Below are positions 51,999 to 60,562 of a stretch of 64,000 nt of DNA, piece after piece. The DNA is from Actinomycetes bacterium (lineage in GTDB: Bacteria > Actinomycetota > Acidimicrobiia > Acidimicrobiales > Acidimicrobilacustridaceae). Where the stretch lies: positions 310,001-374,000 of the forward strand of contig JAKOVH010000016.1 of assembly GCA_029782145.1 (NCBI GenBank), read 5' to 3'. Below the pieces are notes generated by a model that ran no database searches, was not told the origin of the DNA, and was given only the letters and a program-made list of their open reading frames with translations. Position 1 is the stretch's first letter. The number at the start of each line of letters is the position of its first letter. The position numbers and the translations under genes are program-made.

Positions 51999-52982
51999 TC
52001 AGACCACGACGCCCTTGGAGCGCAGCTTCTCGGGGCGGTGGCGGGCGTTCAGCAGCCGCACGGTGCCCGACTTGGACCGCATGACCAGCGACTGGGTGGT
52101 CACCACCTGGGAGCTGAAGTGCACGCCCTTGAGCAGCTCGCCGTCGGTGATGCCGGTCGCCGCGAAGAAGCAGTTGTCGCCGTCGACGAGGTCGTCGGTG
52201 CCGAGGACCTTGGCCAGGTCGTAGCCGGCAGCGACCGCGGCGTCGCGCTCGGCGTCGTTGCGGGGCCACAGGCGGCCCTGCAGCTCGCCCCCCATGCACT
52301 TGAGGGCGGCCGCCGCGATCACGCCCTCGGGGGTGCCGCCGACGCCGAAGAGGATGTCGGCGCCCGAGTCCGGCCAGGCGGTGGAGATGGCGCCGGCGAC
52401 GTCGCCGTCGGGGATGAGACGGATGCGCGCCCCGGCCTCGCGGACCTCGGCGATGAGCTCGTCGTGGCGGTCGCGCTCGAGGATGACGGCGGTGACGTCG
52501 GTGACGTCGACCCCCTTGGCGCGGGCCACCGCCCGCAGGTTCTCGGTGGGGGTCGCCTCGATGCTGCACACCCCGACCAGCTCGGGGCCGACGGCGATCT
52601 TCTCCATGTAGACGCAGGGGCCCGGGTCGAACATGGAGCCCTGCTCGGACAGGGCGATGACGGCGAGGGCGTTGCCCCGGCCCTTGGAGGTGAGGGTCGT
52701 GCCGTCGATGGGGTCGACGGCGATGTCGACGGCGGGCGGCGAGCCGTCGCCGATGCGCTCGCCGTTGTAGAGCATCGGGGCCTCGTCCTTCTCGCCCTCA
52801 CCGATGATGACGGTGCCGTCCATCTGCACGGTGCCGAGGGCCAGGCGCATGGCGTCGACGGCCGCGCCGTCCGCCCCCTCCTTGTCGCCCCGGCCCATCC
52901 ACCGGCTGGCCGCCATGGCGGCGGCTTCGGTGACCCGGACGAGGTCGAGGGCGAGGTTGCGGTCGAGGGGAGCGTCAGCCAT
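51999..52982 (-). CDS. glpX: Class II fructose-1,6-bisphosphatase
   Basis: A 327-residue GlpX phosphatase of gluconeogenesis. Visible marks are [72 protein letters not shown] (metal/phosphate site), and [29 protein letters not shown]. In most actinobacteria this is the only FBPase. ATG 52982 is leaderless. Confidence 0.95.
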   Translation of the reverse strand: MADAPLDRNLALDLVRVTEAAAMAASRWMGRGDKEGADGAAVDAMRLALGTVQMDGTVIIGEGEKDEAPMLYNGERIGDGSPPAVDIAVDPIDGTTLTSKGRGNALAVIALSEQGSMFDPGPCVYMEKIAVGPELVGVCSIEATPTENLRAVARAKGVDVTDVTAVILERDRHDELIAEVREAGARIRLIPDGDVAGAISTAWPDSGADILFGVGGTPEGVIAAAALKCMGGELQGRLWPRNDAERDAAVAAGYDLAKVLGTDDLVDGDNCFFAATGITDGELLKGVHFSSQVVTTQSLVMRSKSGTVRLLNARHRPEKLRSKGVVV

Positions 52983-52988
52983 GGCCCA

Positions 52989-52994
52989 ACGTTA
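52989..52994 (-). promoter_or_regulatory. -10 element of glpX (leaderless)
   Basis: Minus-strand TAACGT with 6-nt spacing to the ATG at 52982. Confidence 0.55.
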
Positions 52995-53095
52995 GTTCGC
53001 CCCCGTCGCCGGCTCCTCCCGGGGAGCCGCCCGCCGTCGGCTCGGTGCGGCCGCGCCGCGCCCGGCCCGACTGATCGTCGTCGCGGCCGCAGCGG

Positions 53096-53101
53096 TACCC
53101 T
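53096..53101 (+). promoter_or_regulatory. -10 element of DnaJ-tailed gene (leaderless)
   Basis: TACCCT with 7-nt spacing to GTG 53109. Confidence 0.55.
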
Positions 53102-53108
53102 CCTCGCC

Positions 53109-53870
53109 GTGGTCGTGCTGGCCGAGCTCGAGATCTTCTGCTCCCGTCCGCACGCGCCCACCCGGCGGGTGGCCCTCGGCGAGGCGGACCTGCCGTGCGA
53201 ACCGGCACCGGGCTTCGGGGGCATCCTGCTCGGCGGGGTGGTGGCGGCGCACGTGGCCGACATCGACCCCGACCTCATCCCCGACCTGCAGCACCTCACC
53301 CGCGAGCTGGAGGCCGGCCGCCGGGTCCCCCAGCCGCGCCTGCGCTACCGCCTCCAGGTCGACACCGTCGGGCTCAACTCGGTGCGGCACCGGCTCGTCG
53401 GCGAGGGCGAGCGGCTGAGGTTCGACTTCGACGACCACGGCGCCCCGGCCCAGCAGGTCCTCGGCGCGGTGTACGCCGCCGGGCGCCTCGACCCGCCGGT
53501 GCGCCGGCCGGTGATGGCCACGATCCGCCGGGCGATCGGCTGGGCCGGACCGGTCGGCGCCGAGCTGATCGCCAGCCTGAGCGGCGTGCGCTCCGGTGCC
53601 GTCCTCGGCCGCTCGGCGGTCGAGAACCCCACGGCCTGGGCGCTCGACCTGCTGGGCTTCGCCGGGTCCGGGTCCGGGTCCGGGACCGAGGCCGGGGCCG
53701 GGGTCGCCGGGCGCCTGGCCCCGGGCCTCACGCCACCGGCGAAGGACGTGCTGCGCCGCTACCGCGAGATGCTGCGCGAGGCCCACCCCGACCACGGCGC
53801 CGCCGCCGAGGGCGCCGCCCAGCGGATCGCCGAGCTCACCGAGGCGCGCCGCATCCTCACCGGCCGATGA
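53109..53870 (+). CDS. Protein with C-terminal J-domain
   Basis: A 253-residue soluble protein. The last 45 residues look like the core of a DnaJ domain (VLRRYREMLREAHPDHG...AAQRIAELTEARRIL) with the key HPD motif that stimulates Hsp70 ATPase. The first 200 residues match nothing I recognise; they contain one Cys-x-Arg segment (IFCSRPHAP), strands in LRYRLQVDTVGLNSVRHRL, and a Gly/Ser linker just before the J-domain. Likely a DnaK co-chaperone with a specific client. It overlaps the next gene by ATGA. Confidence 0.72.
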   Translation: MVVLAELEIFCSRPHAPTRRVALGEADLPCEPAPGFGGILLGGVVAAHVADIDPDLIPDLQHLTRELEAGRRVPQPRLRYRLQVDTVGLNSVRHRLVGEGERLRFDFDDHGAPAQQVLGAVYAAGRLDPPVRRPVMATIRRAIGWAGPVGAELIASLSGVRSGAVLGRSAVENPTAWALDLLGFAGSGSGSGTEAGAGVAGRLAPGLTPPAKDVLRRYREMLREAHPDHGAAAEGAAQRIAELTEARRILTGR

Positions 53871-54430
53871 CCGGCGCGCAGGCGCTGCTGCTGGCCCCGG
53901 GGGCGGGCGCCGACCGCGACCACCACACCCTCGTGGCGCTGGCCGACGGCCTGGCGCCCCTGCCGGTCGGCCGCATGGACTTCCCGTACCGCACGGCCGG
54001 CCGGAAGGCCCCGGACCGGGCGCCCGTCGCCGTGGCCGCCGTCGTGGAGGAGGCCGCGGCGCTCGTGGCCGCGGCGGCCGTCGCCGCCGAGGGCCTGGTC
54101 CTGGGCGGCCGCTCGTTCGGTGGGCGCATGTGCTCCATGGCGGTGGCCGAGGGTCTGCCGGCGGCGGGGCTGGTGCTGCTCAGCTACCCCCTCCACCCGC
54201 CGGGCAAGCCGGACCGCCTGCGGGTCGAGCACTTCGGCGAGCTGCGCGTGCCGTGCCTGTTCGTGAGCGGCGCCAAGGACCCCTTCGCCTCGCCCGAGGA
54301 GCTCGAGGCGCACACCTCGGCCATCCCCGCGCCGGTCACCCACGTGTGGCTCCCCGGCGGGCACGACCCCCGCAACGCCGACGACGCCATCGTCGACGCG
54401 GTGCGGTCGTGGCTGGCCACGCTGGGCTGA
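53867..54430 (+). CDS. Alpha/beta hydrolase (KANL3/Tex30-like)
   Basis: A 187-residue small alpha/beta hydrolase. Nucleophile elbow GGRSFGGRM near 81-89, PLHPPGKPDRLRVEHF in the family-specific loop, SGAKDPF for the acid and GGHDP for the His. All triad residues are present. The family includes dienelactone-hydrolase-like and Tex30 proteins of unknown substrate. Co-translated with the J-domain gene. Confidence 0.84.
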   Translation: MTGAQALLLAPGAGADRDHHTLVALADGLAPLPVGRMDFPYRTAGRKAPDRAPVAVAAVVEEAAALVAAAAVAAEGLVLGGRSFGGRMCSMAVAEGLPAAGLVLLSYPLHPPGKPDRLRVEHFGELRVPCLFVSGAKDPFASPEELEAHTSAIPAPVTHVWLPGGHDPRNADDAIVDAVRSWLATLG

Positions 54431-54470
54431 GCCAGCGGCGTCGACCGCGGCCGAACGGGCTCGAGGCCGC

Positions 54471-55262
54471 TCACGCGACCATCTCGACCGGCGTGGCGAG
54501 CGGCAGGATGCCCGCCAGGGTCGTGATGTCCTCGTTGCTCATGCGGATGCAGCCGTGGCTGACCTTCTGCCCGAGGTACTGGGGCTGGTTGGTGCCGTGG
54601 ATGCCGAGCTGCCCCGGCCCGCCGTTGAACGACTGCAGCACCTCGGAGAAGCCGGAGAGGCCGTAGGCGTAGGGGCCGTAGGCGCCGCCCGGGTTCGGGG
54701 TCTTGATCAGCTCGGTCGTGTAGTACAGGCCCCCCGGGGTGGGGGTGTTGTCGGAGGCCTCGGCGATCACGGTGTCCATGATCGTCTCGGTGCCCTTGTG
54801 GACGAGCAGGCGGAACTCGCCGAGACGGACCTCGATCCGGTAGGGGTTCGGGACGAGCTCCACGTCGGCGCGCCGCACGAACCCGGTCGAGCCGTTCGGC
54901 CGCACCGGCAGGTAGACCTCGACGAAGTCGCAGTTGTCGTCGGGCGTGTCCTTCACCAGGAACACCAGCGGCACCTGGGCGTTCGGGTCGTTGTTGATGA
55001 GCCGCGGGTTGGGCAGCGTGCGCACGGGGGCGGCGGCCGGCGACGGGGTGTCGTAGACGGCGAGCTCGCCGGGTCGGGCTGCGGTGGCGGTGAGGCTCCA
55101 TCCGGCGTCGAGCTTCGGGTCGCCGCAGGGCTGGGTGGTCGTCGTGGTGGCGAGGGTCGTGGGCGGCAGGGTGCTCTCGGTGACCGACACGTGGTCGGAG
55201 CCGCCGCAGGCTCCGAGGGCCACGGCCAGCACGATCAGGACGCCGCTCAGCCACTTCCTCAT
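54471..55262 (-). CDS. L,D-transpeptidase (YkuD) lipoprotein
   Basis: A 263-residue exported lipoprotein with lipobox Cys19 (ALGAC). A Thr-rich linker (about 30-45) is followed by an SH3-like or unclassified region and a YkuD domain from about 145 (YRIEVRLGEFRLLVHKGTETIMDTVIA). The catalytic segments are GIHGTNQP and SHGCIRMSN. It makes 3-3 crosslinks in peptidoglycan or anchors proteins, outside the cell. ATG overlaps the stop of the MFS gene. TACCCT ends 9 nt before the start and may add a local promoter. Confidence 0.9.
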   Translation of the reverse strand: MRKWLSGVLIVLAVALGACGGSDHVSVTESTLPPTTLATTTTTQPCGDPKLDAGWSLTATAARPGELAVYDTPSPAAAPVRTLPNPRLINNDPNAQVPLVFLVKDTPDDNCDFVEVYLPVRPNGSTGFVRRADVELVPNPYRIEVRLGEFRLLVHKGTETIMDTVIAEASDNTPTPGGLYYTTELIKTPNPGGAYGPYAYGLSGFSEVLQSFNGGPGQLGIHGTNQPQYLGQKVSHGCIRMSNEDITTLAGILPLATPVEMVA

Positions 55263-57055
55263 GATCCGGGGAGGGTACCGCCGTCGCCGGCCGGTGCTCG
55301 GGTCGGGGAGGCGCCCCGGTCGACCGGGTTGAGGTCCTCCAGCTCCCGGCCTGCCGTCTCGGGGTAGAGCGCCAGCACCAGCACCGTGAGGATCGCCGGC
55401 CCCACGGCGAGCACGGCCATGGCCGGGCCCAGCCCGCCGAGGCGGTCGGCCATCCAGCCCGCCAGGAGCAGGCCCACGCCGGAGCCGGCGACGCTCACCA
55501 CCTGGAGCCCGCCGTTGGCGGCGCCCCGCTGGCCGGTGGGGAACAGCTCGGGCCCGTAGACCGCCAGGGCCGGCACGGCGACGGCCCCGATGACCGACGC
55601 CAGCACGGACGCCACCCACAGGGGCCAGCCCCACGACAGGTACGACACCACGGTGAACCCCACCCCACCGACGATGCCGATCGCCCCGACCAGCCGCCGG
55701 CCCCGCCGGTCGGCGAGCTTGCCGCCGACCACGATGCCCAGTCCGGCCGGGGTGTTGGTCGCCAGGACGAACACGGCGATCAGCGCGCCGGAGAAGCCGC
55801 GCTCGGTGCGGAGGAACTCGTTGAGGAACTGCGCGGCGGGCGCCAGGAACAGCGACCACAGGAAGCCCGAGGCGGCGAGCAGCGCGAAGCGCCGCCAGGC
55901 GAAGCGATGGGTGTCGGCCGCCACCTCGGCGGGGGAGGGCCCGGGGTCGCCGCCCGTGCCGGCCGCGACTGTGTCGGCCGCGTGGGCCGGATCGGCCGGG
56001 CCGGCCGGGCTGGCCGGGCTGGCCGGGCTGGCTGCGCCGGCGGCGTCCTCGGCGGAGGACAGCAGCTGGTGGCGGGTGAAGCGGTGGGTCTCGGGCAGCC
56101 GGCGGGCGATGCGCCAGCACGGCCCGATGGCCAGCAGCGGCAGCAGGAACGCGATGCGCCACGCCCCCGGCGCCCGGTCGACGTAGACGAGGTTGGCCAC
56201 GCAGAGCCCGGCGCCCAGGCCGGCGGTCATGGTCAGCACCGAGACGGCGAAGGCCCGGGCGCCCGCCGGCATCTCCTCCACGGCCATGATGGCGACCAGC
56301 AGCGCCACCACGGTCGAGAGCGACCGGGCGAGCGTCTGGGCCACCCCCAGCCACACCATCCCCGGCGCCAGGGCGCCGAGGGCCGTGAACAGGCACGACC
56401 CCACGACGGCCACCACCAGCACGGCCCGCCGGCCCCGCCGGTCGGCGGCCGACACCACGACCAGCGAGAGCAGCACGCCGACGCGGACCGCAGCCAACAG
56501 CCGCCCCTGGTCGACGGTGCCGGCCCCGAACTGCCCGGCGGCGTAGGTGAGGGTCTGGGTGATGAGCGTGCCGAGGTAGCCGGCGACCGCGCCCACCAGG
56601 CACAGCAGCGACAGCACCGTGGCCGCCCGGGCGTCGAGCACGACGGGGGGCGCCCACCACGGGGCCCGAGCCGGTTCGTCCGGCGCCCGGCGCAGGTGCC
56701 GGCGCAGGGCGAACCGGAACAGCGGGGCCCAGAACGGCACGGCCAGCTCGAAGCGGACCGTCTCGGTCACCTCGGCCCACCCCTCGTCGGTGCCGCCGGT
56801 CGCCCGGTCGGGCCGAGGAGCGGGTGACACCGCCACCTCGCGCGACCACGACCGCATGGGCCCCCTGTCCAGGGTGAAGGTGCGGGTGCCGTCCGCCCTC
56901 GTCGGTCCCGGCGCTTCGAGCACGAGCTCGGCGCGGGGCCGCAGGAACCGGGCCACGTCAGCCGAGGGGACGAGGTGCCGGTTGACCGCGACCGACCCGC
57001 GATGGGCGGGCCCGCCCACGTCCCGTCCGCCCCCGTGGGCTGCCACGACCGGCAT
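55259..57055 (-). CDS. MFS transporter with extra N-terminal soluble domain
   Basis: A 598-residue major facilitator protein with twelve hydrophobic helices from about residue 150. It has the loop motifs SAADRRGRRAVL and GGKLADRRGRRLVG (motif A in each half) and PETHRF/PETAGRELE at the domain ends, as in the sugar/metabolite:H+ type. The first 135 residues form a soluble domain rich in beta strands (RAELVLEAPGPTRADGTRTFTL, WAEVTETVRFELAVPFWAPLFR) that looks SRPBCC-like. A low-complexity insert of SPASPASPAGPADP lies in the central loop. Substrate unknown. ATG has GAGACT 6 nt upstream. Confidence 0.82.
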   Translation of the reverse strand: MPVVAAHGGGRDVGGPAHRGSVAVNRHLVPSADVARFLRPRAELVLEAPGPTRADGTRTFTLDRGPMRSWSREVAVSPAPRPDRATGGTDEGWAEVTETVRFELAVPFWAPLFRFALRRHLRRAPDEPARAPWWAPPVVLDARAATVLSLLCLVGAVAGYLGTLITQTLTYAAGQFGAGTVDQGRLLAAVRVGVLLSLVVVSAADRRGRRAVLVVAVVGSCLFTALGALAPGMVWLGVAQTLARSLSTVVALLVAIMAVEEMPAGARAFAVSVLTMTAGLGAGLCVANLVYVDRAPGAWRIAFLLPLLAIGPCWRIARRLPETHRFTRHQLLSSAEDAAGAASPASPASPAGPADPAHAADTVAAGTGGDPGPSPAEVAADTHRFAWRRFALLAASGFLWSLFLAPAAQFLNEFLRTERGFSGALIAVFVLATNTPAGLGIVVGGKLADRRGRRLVGAIGIVGGVGFTVVSYLSWGWPLWVASVLASVIGAVAVPALAVYGPELFPTGQRGAANGGLQVVSVAGSGVGLLLAGWMADRLGGLGPAMAVLAVGPAILTVLVLALYPETAGRELEDLNPVDRGASPTRAPAGDGGTLPGS

Positions 57056-57061
57056 CGGCCG

Positions 57062-57133
57062 AGTCTCCCACGACGGCGAGGCCCGCCGGTCGCCGGGCCG
57101 GGGGTGGGCGACCGCCAGGCCGGTCCGTACACT
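57062..57133. promoter_or_regulatory. Divergent promoters, MFS and nfu genes
   Basis: Minus strand GAGACT (57067-57062), 6 nt before the MFS ATG. Plus strand TACACT (57128-57133), 7 nt before GTG 57141, the same -10 as for moaC. Confidence 0.5.
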
Positions 57134-57140
57134 GGCGCCC

Positions 57141-57407
57141 GTGCGTGAGCAGGTGGAGAAGGTCATCGAGGTCATCCGCCCGGCGATCCAGGCCGACAAC
57201 GGCGACGTCGTGCTGCACGACGTCGACGAGGCCAGCGGCGTCGTCACCGTCGAGCTGATCGGCGCCTGCGTGTCGTGCCCCGCCTCCACCGTCACCCTCA
57301 AGGCCGGGCTCGAGCGCATCCTCAAGGACCGGGTGCCGGGCGTGACCGAGGTCGTCGACGCGGGCGCGGCGGCCGCCCAGATCGGCGAGACCCCCGTCTC
57401 GCTCTGA
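57141..57407 (+). CDS. NifU C-terminal domain (Nfu) Fe-S carrier
   Basis: An 88-residue protein that is just one Nfu domain: VEKVIEVIRPAIQADNGDVVLHDVD, then GACVSCPASTVTLKAGLERILKD with the cluster-binding CxxC. Complements the two-domain NfuA-like protein at 7083. Leaderless GTG start. meaB follows 57 bp later with its own -10. Confidence 0.9.
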   Translation: MREQVEKVIEVIRPAIQADNGDVVLHDVDEASGVVTVELIGACVSCPASTVTLKAGLERILKDRVPGVTEVVDAGAAAAQIGETPVSL

Positions 57408-57451
57408 TCCGAACCGAGCGCCCGGTCGGCGCCGGCCGGCCGGTGCTGCCG

Positions 57452-57457
57452 TAGCGT
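57452..57457 (+). promoter_or_regulatory. -10 element of meaB (leaderless)
   Basis: TAGCGT with 6-nt spacing to GTG 57464. Confidence 0.55.
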
Positions 57458-57463
57458 GTCGCC

Positions 57464-58411
57464 GTGTCCCGGCGCCCCACCGACCCCGCCGAGCTGCTCG
57501 CCGCCGCCCGGGCGGGCGACCGCGGCGCCCTGGCCCGGCTGCTGTCGATGGTCGAGCGCGGCGGGCCCGACGCCCGGGCCGTCGGGCGGCTGACGCACCC
57601 CCTCGGCGGCGCCGTCACCACCGTCGGCGTCACCGGTGCCCCGGGGGCCGGCAAGTCGACGCTGACCTCCGCGCTCGTGCGGGCCATGCGCGCCGACGGC
57701 GAGCGGGTCGCCGTGCTGGCCGTCGACCCGTCGTCGCCGTTCACCGGAGGGGCCATCCTGGGCGACCGGGTGCGCATGGGCGAGCACGCCCTCGACGACG
57801 AGGTCTTCATCCGGTCGATGGCCACCCGCGGCCACCTCGGCGGGCTGTCGTTGGCGGTGCCGGAGGCCGTGCGCCTGCTCGACGCGGTCGGGCTGCCGTG
57901 GGTGCTGCTCGAGACGGTCGGCGTGGGCCAGGTCGAGGTCGAGGTGGCGGGCGAGGCCGACACCACGGTGGTGGTCGTGAACCCGGGCTGGGGCGACGCC
58001 GTGCAGGCCAACAAGGCCGGGCTCATGGAGATCGCCGACGTGTTCGTCGTGAACAAGGCCGACCGGGCCGGGGTCGACGACACCGTGGCCGACCTGCAGC
58101 GGATGCTCTCGCTGCGCGCCGGCGCCGCGGGGTGGCGCCCACCGCTGGTGCGCACCGTGGCCACCACCGGGGAGGGGGTCGCCGAGCTGTGGGCCGCGCT
58201 GCGCGACCACGCCGAGTGGGCCCGCTCGAGCGGTGAGCTCGACCGGCGCCGCCGCACCCGGCTGGAGTCGGAGCTGCGGCGCATCCTCACCGCCCGGCTG
58301 CTGCAGCGGGCCACCGAGCTGGCCGAGGGCCGCGCCTACGACGAGGCCCTCGCCGACGTGCTGGCCCGCCGGACCGACCCGTGGTCGGCCGCCGACGCCC
58401 TGCTCGCCTGA
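57464..58411 (+). CDS. meaB: MeaB/ArgK-type G3E GTPase
   Basis: A 315-residue GTPase. P-loop GAPGAGKST near 57-65, DPSSPFTGGAILGDRVRM (switch region, family-specific), ETVGVGQVEVEVAGEAD, NKAD for guanine, and a C-terminal helical dimer arm. MeaB protects and reloads B12-dependent acyl-CoA mutases such as methylmalonyl-CoA mutase; no mutase gene is in this window. Consistent with propionyl-CoA arising from steroid/branched acyl-CoA breakdown. Confidence 0.93.
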   Translation: MSRRPTDPAELLAAARAGDRGALARLLSMVERGGPDARAVGRLTHPLGGAVTTVGVTGAPGAGKSTLTSALVRAMRADGERVAVLAVDPSSPFTGGAILGDRVRMGEHALDDEVFIRSMATRGHLGGLSLAVPEAVRLLDAVGLPWVLLETVGVGQVEVEVAGEADTTVVVVNPGWGDAVQANKAGLMEIADVFVVNKADRAGVDDTVADLQRMLSLRAGAAGWRPPLVRTVATTGEGVAELWAALRDHAEWARSSGELDRRRRTRLESELRRILTARLLQRATELAEGRAYDEALADVLARRTDPWSAADALLA

Positions 58412-58485
58412 CCGCGCCTCGCCCGTCCGCTGGGCCGGGCGGCTCATTCTGCGGGGGGTGACCGGACTCGGCGACCGTGCGTCGG

Positions 58486-58491
58486 TACGTT
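58486..58491 (+). promoter_or_regulatory. -10 element for secreted-protein operon
   Basis: TACGTT at 58486-58491, about 64 nt before the likely GTG of the lipoprotein gene. The 143-bp region holds nothing else clear. A GTG at 58499 fits leaderless spacing but is in another frame. Confidence 0.4.
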
Positions 58492-58554
58492 CGCCGCCGT
58501 GGGCGACCGGCGGGGTCGCCGACGAAGACGGCGGACGAGGAAGGTGGCCAAGCG

Positions 58555-59127
58555 GTGCGGACACGGCGGATCGTGCGGGGTGCGACGGTGGTCGCGCTGG
58601 CCCTGTCAACGGCGGGTTGCGCAGGGGCGGCGGCGGGCGAGGCGGACGGTCCGCCGACCACCGGTGAGCCCACCACGACGGCCGCACCGCCCACCACCTC
58701 GGCCGTCGCCGACGAGCGCGCCGTGCTCGACGCGTACCAGGCGCTGTGGCACACCTACGAGGCGGTGGCCGAGGCGCCCCTCGACCCCGGTCCGGGGTTC
58801 GAGCAGGTGGCCACCGGTGACGCGCTGGCCGCCATGGAGCAGCGCCTCGACTACCTCCGGAACACCAAGCTGGTCGCCGGCCTCCCGCCCGACAGCCGCA
58901 CCGAGCATCGGGCGTCGGTCGAGTCGATCGGCGGCGACTCGGCCACGGTCGTGGACTGCGCGATCGACGACGGCATCCTGTACGACAGCCTCACCGGTGA
59001 GGTCTGGGACGACGACGTGGTGACCCGCCTCTACCGGGTGACCGTCGTGAGGACGGCCGACGGCTGGCGCACCAGCCACCTGGCGATCGACGCGGAATGG
59101 GACGGGATCTCCGGATGCGACGCCTGA
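58555..59127 (+). CDS. Lipoprotein of unknown function
   Basis: A 190-residue exported protein with short signal and lipobox Cys22 (LSTAGC). A Thr/Pro linker (about 30-48) is followed by a compact domain with ADERAVLDAYQALWHTYEAVAEAP and two Cys in VVDCAIDDG and SGCDA. The strand pattern near the end (RLYRVTVVRTADGWRTSHL) resembles NTF2-like/DUF4878-type domains that bind ligands on lipoproteins. GTG 58555 is preceded by AGGAAGG. Overlaps the next gene by 13 nt. Confidence 0.7.
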   Translation: MRTRRIVRGATVVALALSTAGCAGAAAGEADGPPTTGEPTTTAAPPTTSAVADERAVLDAYQALWHTYEAVAEAPLDPGPGFEQVATGDALAAMEQRLDYLRNTKLVAGLPPDSRTEHRASVESIGGDSATVVDCAIDDGILYDSLTGEVWDDDVVTRLYRVTVVRTADGWRTSHLAIDAEWDGISGCDA

Positions 59128-59960
59128 CCATCGTCGTGTCCGCCGCGGTGGTGGCGGCGATGGTCTGCGTCGCCGCGGCGCCGACCGCGTCGGCCGACAA
59201 CCAGGCCGGCGGCGCCATCAGGGACGGGTCGCCCGAGGCCGTCGTGGTGGTCGGCGCGTCCGGCGTCGTCGCGTCGTGGTCGGGCCTGCCTCGGGGCGGA
59301 GTGCGGCTGCGGTGCGGCTACTACGTGTTCGACATCGGCGACGGCTCGGCGGTGATCACCGACTACCCCGACGCGTCGGTCGACCCTGTCGACGGCGGGG
59401 CCTACGTGCTCAAGTGCTGGAACCAGGCCGGGCACCAGGTCCTCGACGTGCTGAGGGTCTTCGACCCGGCGGACCCCTTCGCCGGCGTGGCGGCCACGGA
59501 GCGGGCCGTCGACGAGGCCCGCCGCCGCCTCGAGCTGCCGGCGCCCCGGCCGGCCCTCAACCCGCCGGGCGAGCAGCTCGTCGGAGTGCCGACCTGGCTG
59601 TGGCTCGACGCCCCGCCGGTCACGGGGTCGGCCACGGCCTCGGTCGCAGGCGTGGCCGCCACCGTCACCGCCCGTCCCACGGGGGTGCGTTGGGACATGG
59701 GCGACGGCACGCACCTGACGTGCGACGAGGGCACGCCCTACGACCCGAGCCGACCGCCGCGCGACCAGCACAGCTCGTGCACGCACGCCTTCACCCATGC
59801 GTCGACGCGGCAGGCGGGCGGCACCTACACGGTGACCGCGACGGTCACCTACGACGTCTCCTGGACCGCCACGACGGGCGGGTCGGGCGAGCTCGGTGCG
59901 CTGACCCGGTCGACCGAGGTGCCCGTGCGCGTCAGCGAGGCGCAGGCCCTCATCCGGTGA
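59115..59960 (+). CDS. Secreted protein with PKD-like domain
   Basis: A 281-residue exported protein: signal peptide MRRLTIVVSAAVVAAMVCVAAAPTASA, cut after ASA near residue 27. The middle has Cys pairs (LRCGYYVF, VLKCWN). The C-terminal half has a PKD-like beta sandwich (VAATVTARPTGVRWDMGDGTHLTCDEG, CTHAFTHASTRQAGGTYTVTATVTYDVSW) typical of surface-associated actinobacterial proteins. ATG 59115 lies inside the end of the lipoprotein gene, so the two are coupled. Function unknown. Confidence 0.75.
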   Translation: MRRLTIVVSAAVVAAMVCVAAAPTASADNQAGGAIRDGSPEAVVVVGASGVVASWSGLPRGGVRLRCGYYVFDIGDGSAVITDYPDASVDPVDGGAYVLKCWNQAGHQVLDVLRVFDPADPFAGVAATERAVDEARRRLELPAPRPALNPPGEQLVGVPTWLWLDAPPVTGSATASVAGVAATVTARPTGVRWDMGDGTHLTCDEGTPYDPSRPPRDQHSSCTHAFTHASTRQAGGTYTVTATVTYDVSWTATTGGSGELGALTRSTEVPVRVSEAQALIR

Positions 59961-60029
59961 GGTCCCGAGCACGAGCAGCCCTTCGGCCCTTGAGGTAGAA
60001 CAGCGACCAGCACCACGATCCGACGCAGG

Positions 60030-60054
60030 GCAAGTCGCAGGCGCAAGTCGCAGG
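60030..60054 (+). repeat. Tandem 13-bp repeat in mscL upstream region
   Basis: GCAAGTCGCAGG occurs at 60030-60041 and again at 60043-60054, with a related GCAGG run after it. TAGAAC (59995-60000) is a likely -10 for mscL, so the repeats lie in the leader. The 131-bp gap holds no gene. Confidence 0.5.
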
Positions 60055-60091
60055 GGCAGGACGCAGGGCACGTCGACGGAAGGTGAGGGCC

Positions 60092-60532
60092 ATGGCCGAG
60101 CAGAAGAAGGGCGTCGTCGCCGAGTTCAAGGAGTTCATCCTTCGGGGCAACGTCGTCGACCTCGCAGTCGCCGTCGTCATCGGCGCCGCCTTCACCGCGG
60201 TGGTCAACGCCCTCGTGCGCGACATCTTCACGCCGCTGATCGCGGCCGTGTTCGGCAAGCCCGACTTCTCGGCGCTGAGCTTCACCATCAACGACAGCAC
60301 GTTCCTCTACGGGGACTTCATCAACTACCTGATCTCGTTCGTCACCATCGCCTTGGTGATCTTCTTCCTCGTGATCAAGCCGCTGAACTACCTGAACGAG
60401 CGGCGCCGGCGCGGGCTCGGCGAGGACGACACCGACGAGCGGCCCTGCCCGGAGTGCCTCAGCACCATCCCCAAGGCAGCCACCCGCTGCGCGTTCTGCA
60501 CGGCCGAGGTGCCGCCGGTCGCCGCTCCCTGA
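60092..60532 (+). CDS. mscL: MscL mechanosensitive channel with C-terminal zinc ribbon
   Basis: A 146-residue large-conductance mechanosensitive channel. KEFILRGNVVDLAVAVVIGAAFTAVVNALV (TM1) and INYLISFVTIALVIFFLVIKPLNYL (TM2) are family-typical. Instead of the usual helical bundle, the C-terminus has two CxxC pairs: Cys 119, 122, 133 and 136 in CPECLSTIPKAATRCAFC, a zinc ribbon. The channel opens under membrane tension to release solutes. ATG follows GGAAGGTGAGG. Confidence 0.92.
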   Translation: MAEQKKGVVAEFKEFILRGNVVDLAVAVVIGAAFTAVVNALVRDIFTPLIAAVFGKPDFSALSFTINDSTFLYGDFINYLISFVTIALVIFFLVIKPLNYLNERRRRGLGEDDTDERPCPECLSTIPKAATRCAFCTAEVPPVAAP

Positions 60533-60550
60533 GCGCACCGGCGGGGCCGG

Positions 60551-60556
60551 TAGGGT
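60551..60556 (+). promoter_or_regulatory. -10 element of enoyl-CoA hydratase gene (leaderless)
   Basis: TAGGGT with 6-nt spacing to ATG 60563. Confidence 0.55.
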
Positions 60557-60562
60557 CCGGCC

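Noticed and set aside
56000-56045. GGCTGGCCGG repeats as a regulatory array
   Set aside because: They encode the Ala/Ser/Pro loop of the MFS protein in frame, so coding low complexity explains them.
58499-59023. Leaderless-looking GTG at 58499 as a gene start
   Set aside because: TACGTT spacing fits, but this frame is Arg-rich noise; the lipoprotein with a good lipobox is in another frame, from 58555.
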